A stretch of 44,738 nt of DNA from Methanobacterium_C sp963845285 (GCA_963845285.1 CAWJRO010000008.1:1-44738), one strand, 5' to 3'; counted from the stretch's first letter, positions 25,828 through 34,383 are shown. Notes: generated by a model from the sequence alone, not told the origin. A program made the numbers and translations.

Positions 25828-25967
25828 GTTACACGAAATAGAATAGTATTAATATTTTCAGTATCATAAAATTGAGTATCATAAATTGTAGCACTGACAG
25901 TTAACTGTTAATGTGTAGTGTGTAAACCACGTTGATGCGTAACTTTTTGGGAAATAACTAAAAAAAT

Positions 25968-26003
25968 CTAAAATAATAAATAATACTAAAATAATAAATA
26001 ATA
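25968..26003. repeat. Tandem repeat, 18 bp x 2
   Basis: Two perfect copies of CTAAAATAATAAATAATA lie just upstream of the sortase ribosome site (GAGGATGG). Confidence 0.85.
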
Positions 26004-26024
26004 AGTTCCGTAGAGGATGGTTCT

Positions 26025-26747
26025 ATGAAAATTTCAACTCTATTTGTTGTGGTAGGTTTGTTAATAATCTCATTATATTGCCTTATAGAAGTGAACTACT
26101 ATGTATCAGCCCAAGAAATAACTAAAAATACATCAGATTCACCATATGTAACCATACCTAAAATAGGGGTTGAACAAGTTATAAACAACAAATCAATAGA
26201 TTATGGTGTTTATCATGAACCTGCATCATCAAAACCTGGTTCTGGAACTGTTATATTATTTGGACACAGAACATTGCATGGATCACCATTTTTGAACCTT
26301 GATAAACTCACTGCAGGGGACAACATAACAGTTGAATGGCCTGGAATAGGAGATGTTGATTACACAGTCATGAATTCAACGATTGTGCCTGCTTCATACA
26401 GAATGTCAGTGGATCAGGGCAATGTACTCTTTCTTATCACCTGTTACCCATTGGGTTCATCTGCCCAAAGACTGATAATAGAAGCTAAACAGGGAAACAT
26501 TTATCCCATCTCGAAAACAGAGAAAAAACCCAACCCTCAGGCACCATATGCATCATTAATAATATTAGGGTTCTTTTTAGTGGGAACTTTTTTGAGTTAT
26601 ATTTATCCTGTTAAGGATGAACGACTCATAATATTCATCGCAACTGTAGCCTTAACAATATTTTTAGTTGTGGGATATTTCTTCCAGATACCTACAGACG
26701 GCATTGAATCAGCATTATTAAATATAAATAATTTTTTAGGTGTTTAA
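26025..26747 (+). CDS. Sortase family transpeptidase
   Basis: A 240-residue sortase. Sortases cleave a C-terminal sorting signal and join the protein to a wall or another subunit. An N-terminal membrane anchor (about 4-22) is followed by the barrel with VTIPKIGVEQVINNKS. The catalytic His lies in ILFGHRTLHGSPF, and the catalytic Cys and Arg in FLITCYPLGSSAQRLI. Two further membrane helices (about 175-195 and 203-223) form a C-terminal hairpin, a layout that differs from the classic class A enzyme. A protein with a sorting signal is not seen in this window. GAGGATGG precedes the ATG. The mptD gene starts directly after the stop. Confidence 0.9.
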   Translation: MKISTLFVVVGLLIISLYCLIEVNYYVSAQEITKNTSDSPYVTIPKIGVEQVINNKSIDYGVYHEPASSKPGSGTVILFGHRTLHGSPFLNLDKLTAGDNITVEWPGIGDVDYTVMNSTIVPASYRMSVDQGNVLFLITCYPLGSSAQRLIIEAKQGNIYPISKTEKKPNPQAPYASLIILGFFLVGTFLSYIYPVKDERLIIFIATVALTIFLVVGYFFQIPTDGIESALLNINNFLGV

Positions 26748-27116
26748 ATGGACGTAAATGAACAGTACTTTAACAATATTTCAGAAAGAGAAAGGGTTAT
26801 ATTTGAAGGTGCCATCACAATGGGTGCTTTGTTTCACCAGTTCGTTGGAACTCCTGTAAGCACTGAAAATGTATCTGGACTTGAAAGGTCAATAAAAGAT
26901 GCAATGGAACTTCAGCCGTGTATAACTGAGGTGGATGTTGTGATAAACAAAGAAATTCTTGAAAAGGTTAAAAATGAATATAGCTACGTGTCTTTAACAG
27001 GAGACATGCTGAATGTGAAAGTTGTAGCTGAGTACGGCAATAAAAAAGCGTTTATAAGGCTTAAATATATTGAAGACCTTAATTATCCATTAATGTATGT
27101 TGAGAAGATTGAGTAA
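26748..27116 (+). CDS. mptD: Dihydroneopterin aldolase, archaeal type
   Basis: This 122-residue protein matches the archaeal aldolase that splits 7,8-dihydroneopterin to 6-hydroxymethyl-dihydropterin and glycolaldehyde in tetrahydromethanopterin synthesis. The hallmark is the segment FEGAITMGALFHQFVGTPVS near residues 24-43, followed by LQPCITEVDVVI. It is unrelated in sequence to bacterial FolB. The ATG follows the sortase stop with no gap, and AGGTG at the sortase end serves as ribosome site, so the two are co-transcribed although no functional link is obvious. Confidence 0.85.
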   Translation: MDVNEQYFNNISERERVIFEGAITMGALFHQFVGTPVSTENVSGLERSIKDAMELQPCITEVDVVINKEILEKVKNEYSYVSLTGDMLNVKVVAEYGNKKAFIRLKYIEDLNYPLMYVEKIE

Positions 27117-27542
27117 TTAATTTTAATTTGTTTATTAATTTACAGATGAAACTAATATTTTATATTTTTTCGTAATTTTTTGAATTCTCTATTTTTCTTA
27201 ATCATATTTCTTAATAAATATCTTCTTTTTCTAAAAAAATTGAAAATTAAGAATGAAAATTGAGTTTTATCTCAATTTTGGGTTTTTTTGTCATTCATTT
27301 GATTATTTTGCTGTGATCAAATGTAATTTGAGTAATTCCAATTACATTGATAATATGTTTAATAACTTTATTAATATAATATTTAGTATATTTATTTTAA
27401 CAACTAAATTATATCACGTATTATATTTGTAATCCCAATACGTTTGTTGATTTTTAGTTTTGTGATTACTACAAGATTGCTTACAATTTTTATATGAGCA
27501 TATGCATACACAATATAGAATTTTAAAAATTAGGGAATGAAC
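27117..27542. promoter_or_regulatory. Region upstream of korD with dyad and TATA-like box
   Basis: The gap before the kor genes contains a perfect 9-bp inverted repeat, AATGTAATT at 27320-27328 with AATTACATT at 27340-27348 (11-nt spacer), and a TATA-like TTTTTATAT at 27487-27495, 48 bp before the chosen korD start. The dyad lies about 140 bp upstream of the TATA box, so it is more likely a binding site or hairpin of another kind than a core operator. No gene is seen. Confidence 0.45.
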
Positions 27543-27752
27543 ATGATAACAGTTAATAAGAATTTATGCAAAGGGTGCAACATCTGCACAGAATTCTGCC
27601 CTCAAAAGGTCTACGAGCAATCTGAAAAACTTAATAAAAAAGGAGTTAGGTTGCCTATTCCAAAAAACGAGGAAAAATGTAAAAAATGCGGTTTATGTGT
27701 TTTGATGTGTCCAGATCAAGCAATAAAAGTAGATGAGAAGGATGAAGACTGA
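27543..27752 (+). CDS. korD: 2-oxoglutarate:ferredoxin oxidoreductase, delta subunit (ferredoxin)
   Basis: A 69-residue protein with two 4Fe-4S motifs, CKGCNICTEFCP and CKKCGLCVLMCP, that carries electrons for the Kor complex. In methanogens this complex works in the reductive direction, carboxylating succinyl-CoA to 2-oxoglutarate for amino acid synthesis. The ATG at 27543 has GGG at 27533-27535 about 7 nt upstream. The ATG at 27537 lies too close to that site. The end overlaps the start of korA, as is usual for this operon. Confidence 0.92.
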   Translation: MITVNKNLCKGCNICTEFCPQKVYEQSEKLNKKGVRLPIPKNEEKCKKCGLCVLMCPDQAIKVDEKDED

Positions 27753-28866
27753 ACAATTATTTATACAGGGTAACGAAGCCTGTGCAAGAGGGGCTATAAA
27801 AGCGGGTTGCAGGTTCTTCGCAGGATATCCAATAACTCCCTCAACAGAGGTAGCAGAAGACATGGCTCTTTTCCTTCCAAGGGAAGGCGGGTCCTTCATA
27901 CAAATGGAAGATGAGATTTCGGCGTTGGGGGCGGTTATAGGTGCTGTTTGGGGTGGTATGAAAGCTATGACAGCAACATCAGGACCCGGTTTCTCCTTGA
28001 TGCAAGAGCACATAGGCTATGCTGCAATGACAGAAACGCCTTTAGTTATAATAAACATGCAGAGGGGCTCACCATCCACTGGGCAACCAACAAGGGCATC
28101 CCAGAGTGATATGATGCAGGCCAGATGGGGTTCCCATGGAGACTACGAAGTAATAACTTTATCACCTTCATCTGTCCAGGAATGTTTTGATTTTACAGTA
28201 GAAGCATTTAATCTTGCAGAAAAGTACAGAGTTCCAGTAATGGTAATGGGCGATGAGATCGTGGGTCACATGAGAGAAAAAATCACGATATCTGAACACG
28301 TTGACATCATTCCACGTAAAATGCCGCAAGAGGATCCTGAAAACTTTTTACCCTACAAGGCGGACTCAAAAGGAACTCCAGATATGCCTGCATTTGGTGA
28401 TGGTTACAAACTCCACATAACTGGTTTAACCCATGATGAAAGGGGTTATCCTGATGCTTCAGATCCTCAGACTCATTCAAAGCTGGTGAACAGGCTCTGC
28501 GATAAGATCTTGAAAAACAGGGATGAAATCGGAAGGATAAAAACAACATTCACTGAAGATGCAGATATAATTGTGATTTCATACGGTGCACCTTCAAGAT
28601 CGGTTTTAACAGCTGCTAAAAAGGCAAGGGAAATGGGTATAAAAGCAGGATGCATAAAGATTGATACTGTCTGGCCTTTCCCGGAGGAAAAATTGATAAA
28701 AGCCACAGAAACTGCTCAAAAAATTATTGTGGCAGAATTAAATCTTGGTCAGGTCTTTTATGAGGTTCAAAGGATTTTAAGGGATAAAGATGTTGTATTG
28801 CTCTCCAAGATAGGTGGAGAAATGCAACTTCCTGAAGAGATACTTGAAAAGATAAAATCTGTTTGA
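27733..28866 (+). CDS. korA: 2-oxoglutarate:ferredoxin oxidoreductase, alpha subunit
   Basis: This 377-residue subunit holds the pyrimidine-binding side of the thiamine diphosphate site. The N-terminal signature FIQGNEACARGAIKAGCRFFAGYPITPSTE is present (quoted here only as a pattern around residues 9-30), followed by EDEISALGAVIGAVWGG and ATSGPGFSLMQE. The C-terminal transketolase-like domain contains VISYGAPSRSVLTAAK. It overlaps korD by 20 nt if the ATG at 27733 is used. The ATG at 27742 is an alternative, and neither has a clear ribosome site. Unlike compact kor operons, korB follows only after a 490-bp gap with a MITE. Confidence 0.93.
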   Translation: MRRMKTEQLFIQGNEACARGAIKAGCRFFAGYPITPSTEVAEDMALFLPREGGSFIQMEDEISALGAVIGAVWGGMKAMTATSGPGFSLMQEHIGYAAMTETPLVIINMQRGSPSTGQPTRASQSDMMQARWGSHGDYEVITLSPSSVQECFDFTVEAFNLAEKYRVPVMVMGDEIVGHMREKITISEHVDIIPRKMPQEDPENFLPYKADSKGTPDMPAFGDGYKLHITGLTHDERGYPDASDPQTHSKLVNRLCDKILKNRDEIGRIKTTFTEDADIIVISYGAPSRSVLTAAKKAREMGIKAGCIKIDTVWPFPEEKLIKATETAQKIIVAELNLGQVFYEVQRILRDKDVVLLSKIGGEMQLPEEILEKIKSV

Positions 28867-29357
28867 GGCAGATAATTGATATGCAGACCATTAATTATAT
28901 CAAATTAAGGAGTTTAACAAACTTTAAATTCTTTATTATCTATTAAATCCAAAAATAAGGATAAATTAATTTAATAATTTAATTTAAATAATAAATATAA
29001 TTTAAATAAATTTAAGGGACAACTCCATTTAAAACAGTGAATTTAAAGAAATAAATTTATTTGGATATTGCCGTTGAAAAGTAATTCGAGGCTGTCCCAT
29101 AGTTCAAAATTTGCAAAAAAAATAAGGATAAATAAAGCTTTAAATCCAAAAATAAGCAAAATTATACATGTCAAAAGTAATTATGAGACAGCCTCAATTC
29201 AATTAAAAGAATTCTTATAAAAGATCTTAAAATAATTGATTCTTAAATTCAAAATTTCCATTCAAAATTTCGTAATCAATAACCTTTATATTCACGGGAT
29301 TAATTGGTTATAATTTTAAAATTGAAACATGATCTTACAATACGGAGATGAAAAAAG
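28867..29357. other. Gap splitting korA from korB
   Basis: This 491-bp AT-rich stretch lies inside the kor gene group. It includes the MITE at 29088-29195 and two TATA-like boxes before korB, at 29281-29292 (CCTTTATATTC) and 29304-29317 (GGTTATAATTTT). No ORF is seen. korB probably has its own promoter. Confidence 0.5.
29088..29195 (-). mobile_element. MITE copy 4, inside the kor gene group
   Basis: A 108-bp element in reverse orientation to the other copies, with termini GAGGCTGTCCCATAGTT and the reverse complement of GAGGCTGTCTCATAATT. It is flanked by a perfect 5-bp target duplication, AATTC, at 29083-29087 and 29196-29200. It separates korD-korA from korB-korC-sucC. Confidence 0.95.
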
Positions 29358-30224
29358 ATGGATAAAAGGACGGAGAGTCGTTTTATGAAGTATCTTAGGA
29401 AAGAAAGACTTCCACACATCTTTTGTGCGGGATGTGGAAATGGGATCATCATGAACACTTTCTTAAATGCCATGGAGCTTGCAGAAATTGATTTTGACAA
29501 CTTAGCGTTGGTTTCAGGAATAGGCTGTTCCTCAAGGATACCAGGTTATATGAAGTGTGATTCATTGCATACCACCCATGGAAGACCTATATCTTTTGCA
29601 ACAGGGCTTAAACTTGCAAATCCTGATCTGGATGTTGTGGTATTCACTGGAGACGGTGATGCGGCCGCAATAGGGGGCAACCACCTTATTCATGGTGCAA
29701 GAAGGAACATAGACATCACTGTTATATGTATAAACAACAACATCTATGGAATGACTGGCGGTCAGATAAGCCCAACCAGTCCTAGGGGTAGTTATGGGAG
29801 TACGGCACCCTATGGATCTCTGGAACGGCCTTTTAATCTTTCAGAACTTGTAAAAGCTGCAGGTGCAACCTATGTTGCAAGATGGACTACAGCCCACCCG
29901 CTAATGCTTTCATACGCCATAAAGAGCGGCCTAAAAAACAAAGGATTTTCATTTGTGGAAGCAATTTCGCAGTGCCCAACTTACTTTGGACGTAAAAATA
30001 AGATGAAATCTCCAATTGAAATGATGCAATGGTTTAAGGAAGCAAGTGTCTTTAAAAAAGTGGCAGATGAGATGGATGAAAGTCAGCTTGAAGGAAAAAT
30101 TGTTATTGGTGAGTTTCAAAATAAAGAAAGACCTGAATTTTCAGAAAGACTATGCAAACTTATTGGGGAAAAATGCACAACTGGAAAGCTGTCATCCATT
30201 AGATCAGCTTATGAGGAGGATTAA
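29358..30224 (+). CDS. korB: 2-oxoglutarate:ferredoxin oxidoreductase, beta subunit
   Basis: A 288-residue subunit that binds the diphosphate of thiamine diphosphate. The Cys pair in FCAGCGNGII and the Cys in GIGCSSRIPGY help ligate the internal cluster. The TPP motif runs GDGDAAAIGGNHL to NNNIYGMTGGQ at about 93-132. The C-terminal QCPTYFGRKNK stretch is typical. The ATG follows ACGGAGATGAAAAAAG. korC starts 2 nt after its stop. The gene is separated from korA by a MITE-bearing gap, so it may be transcribed from its own promoter. Confidence 0.93.
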   Translation: MDKRTESRFMKYLRKERLPHIFCAGCGNGIIMNTFLNAMELAEIDFDNLALVSGIGCSSRIPGYMKCDSLHTTHGRPISFATGLKLANPDLDVVVFTGDGDAAAIGGNHLIHGARRNIDITVICINNNIYGMTGGQISPTSPRGSYGSTAPYGSLERPFNLSELVKAAGATYVARWTTAHPLMLSYAIKSGLKNKGFSFVEAISQCPTYFGRKNKMKSPIEMMQWFKEASVFKKVADEMDESQLEGKIVIGEFQNKERPEFSERLCKLIGEKCTTGKLSSIRSAYEED

Positions 30225-30226
30225 AA

Positions 30227-30784
30227 TTGCGTAAAGAAGTAAGAATAGCAGGATTCGGTGGTCAGGGAATAATACTCGCAGGAATCGTCATTGGAAAAGC
30301 TGCCGCACTACATGATGGCATACACGCAGTTCAAACACAATCTTACGGTCCTGAAGCAAGAGGAGGAGCTTCAAGAACGGAACTGGTTATAAGTGATGAT
30401 GAAATAGATTATCCCAAAGTTCAAAGTCCAGATATACTCATCGCAATGTCTCATGAGGCTTTAATGGCCTATTTGGATGATCTAAAGGATGGGGGAATTC
30501 TCATAATAGATCCTGACATGATCGTTGAAGAAGAGGTGCTCCCCTTTGTTAAGGAACACAATATAAAGCTTTACAGGGCACCTGCAACCAGGACTGCCGC
30601 AGAAAAACTAGGATTAAAGATCGTTGCAAACATCGTGATGGTTGGAGCTATAACGAGGATAACAAACATAGTATCAGAAGAATCAGCCCGTAAATCTGTA
30701 GCAGAAAGTGTTCCTCCAGGAACACAAGATAAAAACCTCGCTGCATTTGATGCTGGAGTAGCACTAGCTGATGGGGAGGTTTAA
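30227..30784 (+). CDS. korC: 2-oxoglutarate:ferredoxin oxidoreductase, gamma subunit
   Basis: A 185-residue subunit of the pyruvate/ketoisovalerate oxidoreductase gamma family, which binds CoA. It starts with EVRIAGFGGQGIILAGIVIG and carries the QSYGPEARGGASRTELVIS motif near 38-57. The start is TTG at 30227, supported by GAGGAGG 7 nt upstream within the end of korB. sucC begins 2 nt after the stop, so korB, korC and sucC form a tight operon. Confidence 0.93.
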   Translation: MRKEVRIAGFGGQGIILAGIVIGKAAALHDGIHAVQTQSYGPEARGGASRTELVISDDEIDYPKVQSPDILIAMSHEALMAYLDDLKDGGILIIDPDMIVEEEVLPFVKEHNIKLYRAPATRTAAEKLGLKIVANIVMVGAITRITNIVSEESARKSVAESVPPGTQDKNLAAFDAGVALADGEV

Positions 30785-30786
30785 CC

Positions 30787-31893
30787 TTGAAAATTCATGA
30801 ATACATAGCAAAGGAAATATTTAAGGAGGAAGGAATATCGGTACCACAAAGTCAGATTGCAGAAACTCCCCAAGAAGTACAAGAAGAAGCAGAAAAACTG
30901 GGAAAACCCGTTGTACTAAAATCTCAAGTTCTTGCAGGTGGAAGAGGCAAAGCAGGTGGCATAAAATTTGCAGATAATCCTTCTGAAGCTTCTAATGTGG
31001 CTGAAAAACTTCTTGGATCTGAATTAAAGGGAGAAACTGTTGATAAATTGTTGGTCGAGGAAAAACTTAACATAAAATCCGAGTTTTATGTGAGTGTTGT
31101 GATGGACAGATCCGCTAAAAAACCCTTAATAATGGCAAGTTTAGAAGGGGGTATGGATATAGAACAGATAGCCAATGAAACCCCTGATAAACTTGTTAAA
31201 TATTATCTAAATCCTCTTGATGAGTTCCTGCCTTACCAGGCAAGAGAAGTTGCCAGAAAGATGAAAGTTCCAAATGAACTAATTTCAAAGGTTGGATCAG
31301 TAATCTGGAAACTATTTAATGTTTTTGATAAATATGATGCCACAATAGCAGAGATAAATCCTCTGGTACTCACTGATAATGGGATTATGGCAGCTGATGC
31401 AAAGCTTGAAATTGATGATGATGCAATTTACAGACAAAAAAAGCTTGCAAAACTTGAAAATTTTCGAAAAGATGAGTTCGCATACGTGAAACTTCCAGGT
31501 GACATAGCTGTGATTGGAAATGGTGCAGGTTTAACCTTAAGTGGAATGGACATGCTCAAATTTTACGGTGGAGAACCAGCCACTTTTCTTGATATTGGTG
31601 GTGGATCATCTCAGGAAAATATTTCAAAGGCAATCAAACTTGTAATATCCAATGATGATGTTAAAGTTGTATTTTTGAATGTTTTAGGTGGCATAACAAG
31701 GGCTGATGATGTTGCACGCGGTGTTTTAGATGTTTTAGAAGCTTCTCAACGTGATGTGCCAATTGTTATAAGGCTTACTGGTACCAATGAAGATGAAGGA
31801 CAGAGAATTCTGGCTGAAGCAGGACTTTCATTTGAGACTTCTATGGAAGAAGCTGCACAAAAAGCTGTCAAAATTTGCAAGTCCCTGAATTAA
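30787..31893 (+). CDS. sucC: Succinyl-CoA synthetase, beta subunit
   Basis: SucC with SucD makes succinyl-CoA from succinate, the substrate of the Kor complex encoded just upstream. The 368-residue protein has an N-terminal ATP-grasp domain with KSQVLAGGRGKAGGIKFA and a late EINPLVLTDNG motif. The C-terminal CoA-ligase domain has FLDIGGGSSQENISKA and NVLGGITRADDVA. The start is TTG at 30787 with GGGGAGG upstream. sucD is not in this window. An IS5-like element is inserted 5 bp after the stop codon, where the transcript should end. Confidence 0.95.
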   Translation: MKIHEYIAKEIFKEEGISVPQSQIAETPQEVQEEAEKLGKPVVLKSQVLAGGRGKAGGIKFADNPSEASNVAEKLLGSELKGETVDKLLVEEKLNIKSEFYVSVVMDRSAKKPLIMASLEGGMDIEQIANETPDKLVKYYLNPLDEFLPYQAREVARKMKVPNELISKVGSVIWKLFNVFDKYDATIAEINPLVLTDNGIMAADAKLEIDDDAIYRQKKLAKLENFRKDEFAYVKLPGDIAVIGNGAGLTLSGMDMLKFYGGEPATFLDIGGGSSQENISKAIKLVISNDDVKVVFLNVLGGITRADDVARGVLDVLEASQRDVPIVIRLTGTNEDEGQRILAEAGLSFETSMEEAAQKAVKICKSLN

Positions 31894-31898
31894 TTTAA

Positions 31899-33111
31899 GA
31901 GAATTTCTATAAACCTTTTGATTTTTTGGTTTTAATGTTTGTTGGTTGATGTTATTCTCTGTTTAGTAGGTGTATAATGAATTTACGATAGTTTTATATC
32001 TTATTAAGAGTATAGGAATATTATGAAGTCGTTTGATGATTATCTCTTGAATAAGGAGTATGCTCGTGTGGAACGGTTGGGTGATAAGTTGGCTGAGGTT
32101 GAACCTTTGATTGATTGGGAGGTTTTTCGGCCGATCATTCGGGAAATGTATGATAACCAAACAGAACGTGGTGGTAGACCTAACAATGATGAAGTAGTAA
32201 TGGTTAAGATGTTGGTTTTACAATCATGGTACGGTTTATCTGATCCCGAACTTGAAAGGCAGGCTACGGACCGTATTTCTTTTAGGAAGTTTTTAGGATT
32301 TCCTGAAGTTATACCAGACCGTGCAACGGTCTGGTCTTTCAGAGAAAGATTGAGTCAAACAGGTAAAGACAAGGAAATATGGACGGAATTACAAAGACAA
32401 ATTGACAGTAAAGGTTTAAAGGTTAAAGAAGGTGTGATTCAGGATGCCACATTTATCACAGCTGATCCTGGTCATAAAAAGGTTGATGAACCACGTGGAC
32501 CTAATGCTAAAACTCGACGCAGCAAAGATGGGACCTGGACTAAAAAAGGAAATAAATCCAGTTTTGGATACAAATTGCACACAAAAATGGATATGGAATA
32601 TGAATTGATACGTGAATTAGAAACAACCACTGCTAAAGTACATGATAGTCAAATTGACTTATCTCAACCTGATGAAATCATGTATCGTGACCGCGGGTAC
32701 TTTGGAGGACAATGCAAAGGCCACAATGCCACTATGAACCGAGCCACACGCGGCCATCCACTGAGAATACGTGATAAAATGCGAAATAAAAGAATATCAT
32801 GCAAAAGATCACCAGGAGAACGGCCCTATGCAGTAATTAAAACCATATTCCACTCCGGCCACACAAAACTCACCACCATCTTCCGAAACCACACCCGAAA
32901 CATATTCAACTGCCTCAGCTACAACTTACTACAACTAAACACCCTAACCTATAAATCAGACGAACTAGCGAACGCTATCATCAAATAGTTACTAAAACAT
33001 ACTAAAAACACTAAAAAAAAGACAAAAATAAATCAAAACCCAGAAAAACCCATTACAATAACAAGATAAACTAAAACCCAAAATAAAAAAACGAAGTAAA
33101 TAGAAATTCTC
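31899..33111 (+). mobile_element. IS5-like insertion sequence
   Basis: A 1213-bp element with perfect inverted ends GAGAATTTCTAT, flanked by TTAA at 31895-31898 and 33112-33115, a 4-bp palindromic target. Because TTAA is palindromic and AT-rich the exact ends could shift by a few bases. The single transposase gene is intact. The element lies between sucC and the DUF1002-like gene. Its 5' part is rich in G and T on the coding strand and its 3' part rich in A and C. Confidence 0.9.
32023..32988 (+). CDS. IS5 family transposase
   Basis: A complete 321-residue DDE transposase. The N-terminal helix-turn-helix region includes NDEVVMVKMLVLQSWYGLSD and a DUF772-like part with FRKFLGFPEVIPDRATVWSFR. 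The catalytic residues lie in VIQDATFITAD, IMYRDRGYFG and SPGERPYAVIK. Its length fits the IS5/IS1031 group, and the frame shows no stop or shift, so it may still be active. The ATG follows no strong ribosome site (AAGAGTATAGGAATATT). Confidence 0.92.
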   Translation: MKSFDDYLLNKEYARVERLGDKLAEVEPLIDWEVFRPIIREMYDNQTERGGRPNNDEVVMVKMLVLQSWYGLSDPELERQATDRISFRKFLGFPEVIPDRATVWSFRERLSQTGKDKEIWTELQRQIDSKGLKVKEGVIQDATFITADPGHKKVDEPRGPNAKTRRSKDGTWTKKGNKSSFGYKLHTKMDMEYELIRELETTTAKVHDSQIDLSQPDEIMYRDRGYFGGQCKGHNATMNRATRGHPLRIRDKMRNKRISCKRSPGERPYAVIKTIFHSGHTKLTTIFRNHTRNIFNCLSYNLLQLNTLTYKSDELANAIIK

Positions 33112-33519
33112 TTAAATTATTCTATTTTTTAAACCTAATTTTAAATTATCTTTTCTTTTGAAAATACCAATAGACTTAACCAAAATATGTTGTTTAAATA
33201 ACGCTCATTTCATATAAACATCGGCAATGTTTAATCTGTTAAATTATTTTGTTTTGGGACCCCCCATTCAAATAAAAAATCAAAATTACTATCTTGATAA
33301 GAATATCTTATAGTAGGAAAACAAGAAATATTAATAATATTTTACTATCCAAAAAAAATTATATTATCAAACATTCTTTTTCATAAAAAATCTATTAATA
33401 AATTTATTAAAAAATTTAATAAAAAAGGAATTTAAATTTAAAATATTTAAATAAAATATTTAGATTAAACTCTTCTTTTAATGTGGTATATTAAAAGGAT
33501 GAAGTAATGAAGTACCGTT
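33112..33519. other. AT-rich gap downstream of the IS5-like element
   Basis: No gene, structured RNA or clear repeat is seen in these 408 bp. A short GC-rich patch, GGGACCCCCC near 33257-33266, is the only departure from the AT-rich background. It includes the 3' flank of the DUF1002-like gene. Confidence 0.4.
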
Positions 33520-34383
33520 TTACTGACCTACAACTCCTTTTAAGTACTCAAATATTCCTTGAAGGTAGTTTCGTATCTGATCTAAGATTCCACCAGACTG
33601 TGTTGCTTGTTGTGTAACATTTTGAAGTTGTTTTTTGAAGTCTGTGAGGCTTCCCTGGGCCTTCTGGGAGTTTGCAATGGAATCTGCGATCTGTTGAGCT
33701 TGTCCGTCGGTCAAGTTTATGTTTATGCTGTTGGCAGTGTTAATCACTATGGTCTTTATCTGAGAAGGATCCTGCAGATTCTGTTTTTGAACCTCAGTTT
33801 TAGCTTTGTCAAATAAATCAGCTATCTTATCTGGATTTTGACCTGTCTGATTAACTATCTGAGTTTCCGTATAAAGTTCTTCTGTAGCGGCCTTTTTAGC
33901 TTGGTCCGGTATTGGGGTTCCTACTGCAATTTCATAAGATTTTAATACTCCTGCAAGTGCTGCTTCTCCAGATGCGGGGACTGGTGATGTTACCACAACG
34001 TATCCATTAGTTATTCCTGATGATTTTAATGCGTTTGCATATATCTTGGGGGTTACAACGTTTATTTTACTTGTATCCACTACGATTTTAATACCGTTGC
34101 TGTAACTAAGATCAACCATTGCACAAGAGTATATCTGGTTTGAGGGGTATGTTCTGCCGGTTATATTTTTAGATATTGTGTTCACTTCAGAGGCGGTTAT
34201 GACCTTTGAATTGGCATCGCTGATGTTTTTAGAGGTGTGGGATTGGAAATAGTTGTTAACTGAGTTTTTCCACGCGGAATTTCCGTATGTTGTCTCTCCA
34301 TAAGTTACTGCAAACCCTGAAACAGCATAAATTGGGCTTAAAGTTATAAGTATTAAAATCAATCCTATTAAAAGCTTTTTCAT
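33520..34383 (-). CDS. Secreted DUF1002-like protein
   Basis: A 287-residue protein with an N-terminal signal peptide: a Lys pair, then a hydrophobic core (LLIGLILILITLSPIYA) and a possible cleavage site near residue 22. The mature part starts GFAVTYGETTYGN and contains SCAMVDLSYSNGIKIVVDTS and PVPASGEAALAGVLKSYE, features of DUF1002 (YpuA-like) proteins, whose function is unknown. The tail is amphipathic (QLQNVTQQATQSGG, then IRNYLQGIFEYLKG). The ATG at 34383 is chosen because GGTGAT lies 4 nt upstream. An ATG at 34401 has no ribosome site. A 13-bp tandem repeat lies upstream. Confidence 0.8.
   Translation of the reverse strand: MKKLLIGLILILITLSPIYAVSGFAVTYGETTYGNSAWKNSVNNYFQSHTSKNISDANSKVITASEVNTISKNITGRTYPSNQIYSCAMVDLSYSNGIKIVVDTSKINVVTPKIYANALKSSGITNGYVVVTSPVPASGEAALAGVLKSYEIAVGTPIPDQAKKAATEELYTETQIVNQTGQNPDKIADLFDKAKTEVQKQNLQDPSQIKTIVINTANSININLTDGQAQQIADSIANSQKAQGSLTDFKKQLQNVTQQATQSGGILDQIRNYLQGIFEYLKGVVGQ

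Noticed and set aside
28867..29087. A lost gene between korA and korB
   Set aside because: The sequence is nearly all A and T with stops in every frame and no remnant motif was recognised.
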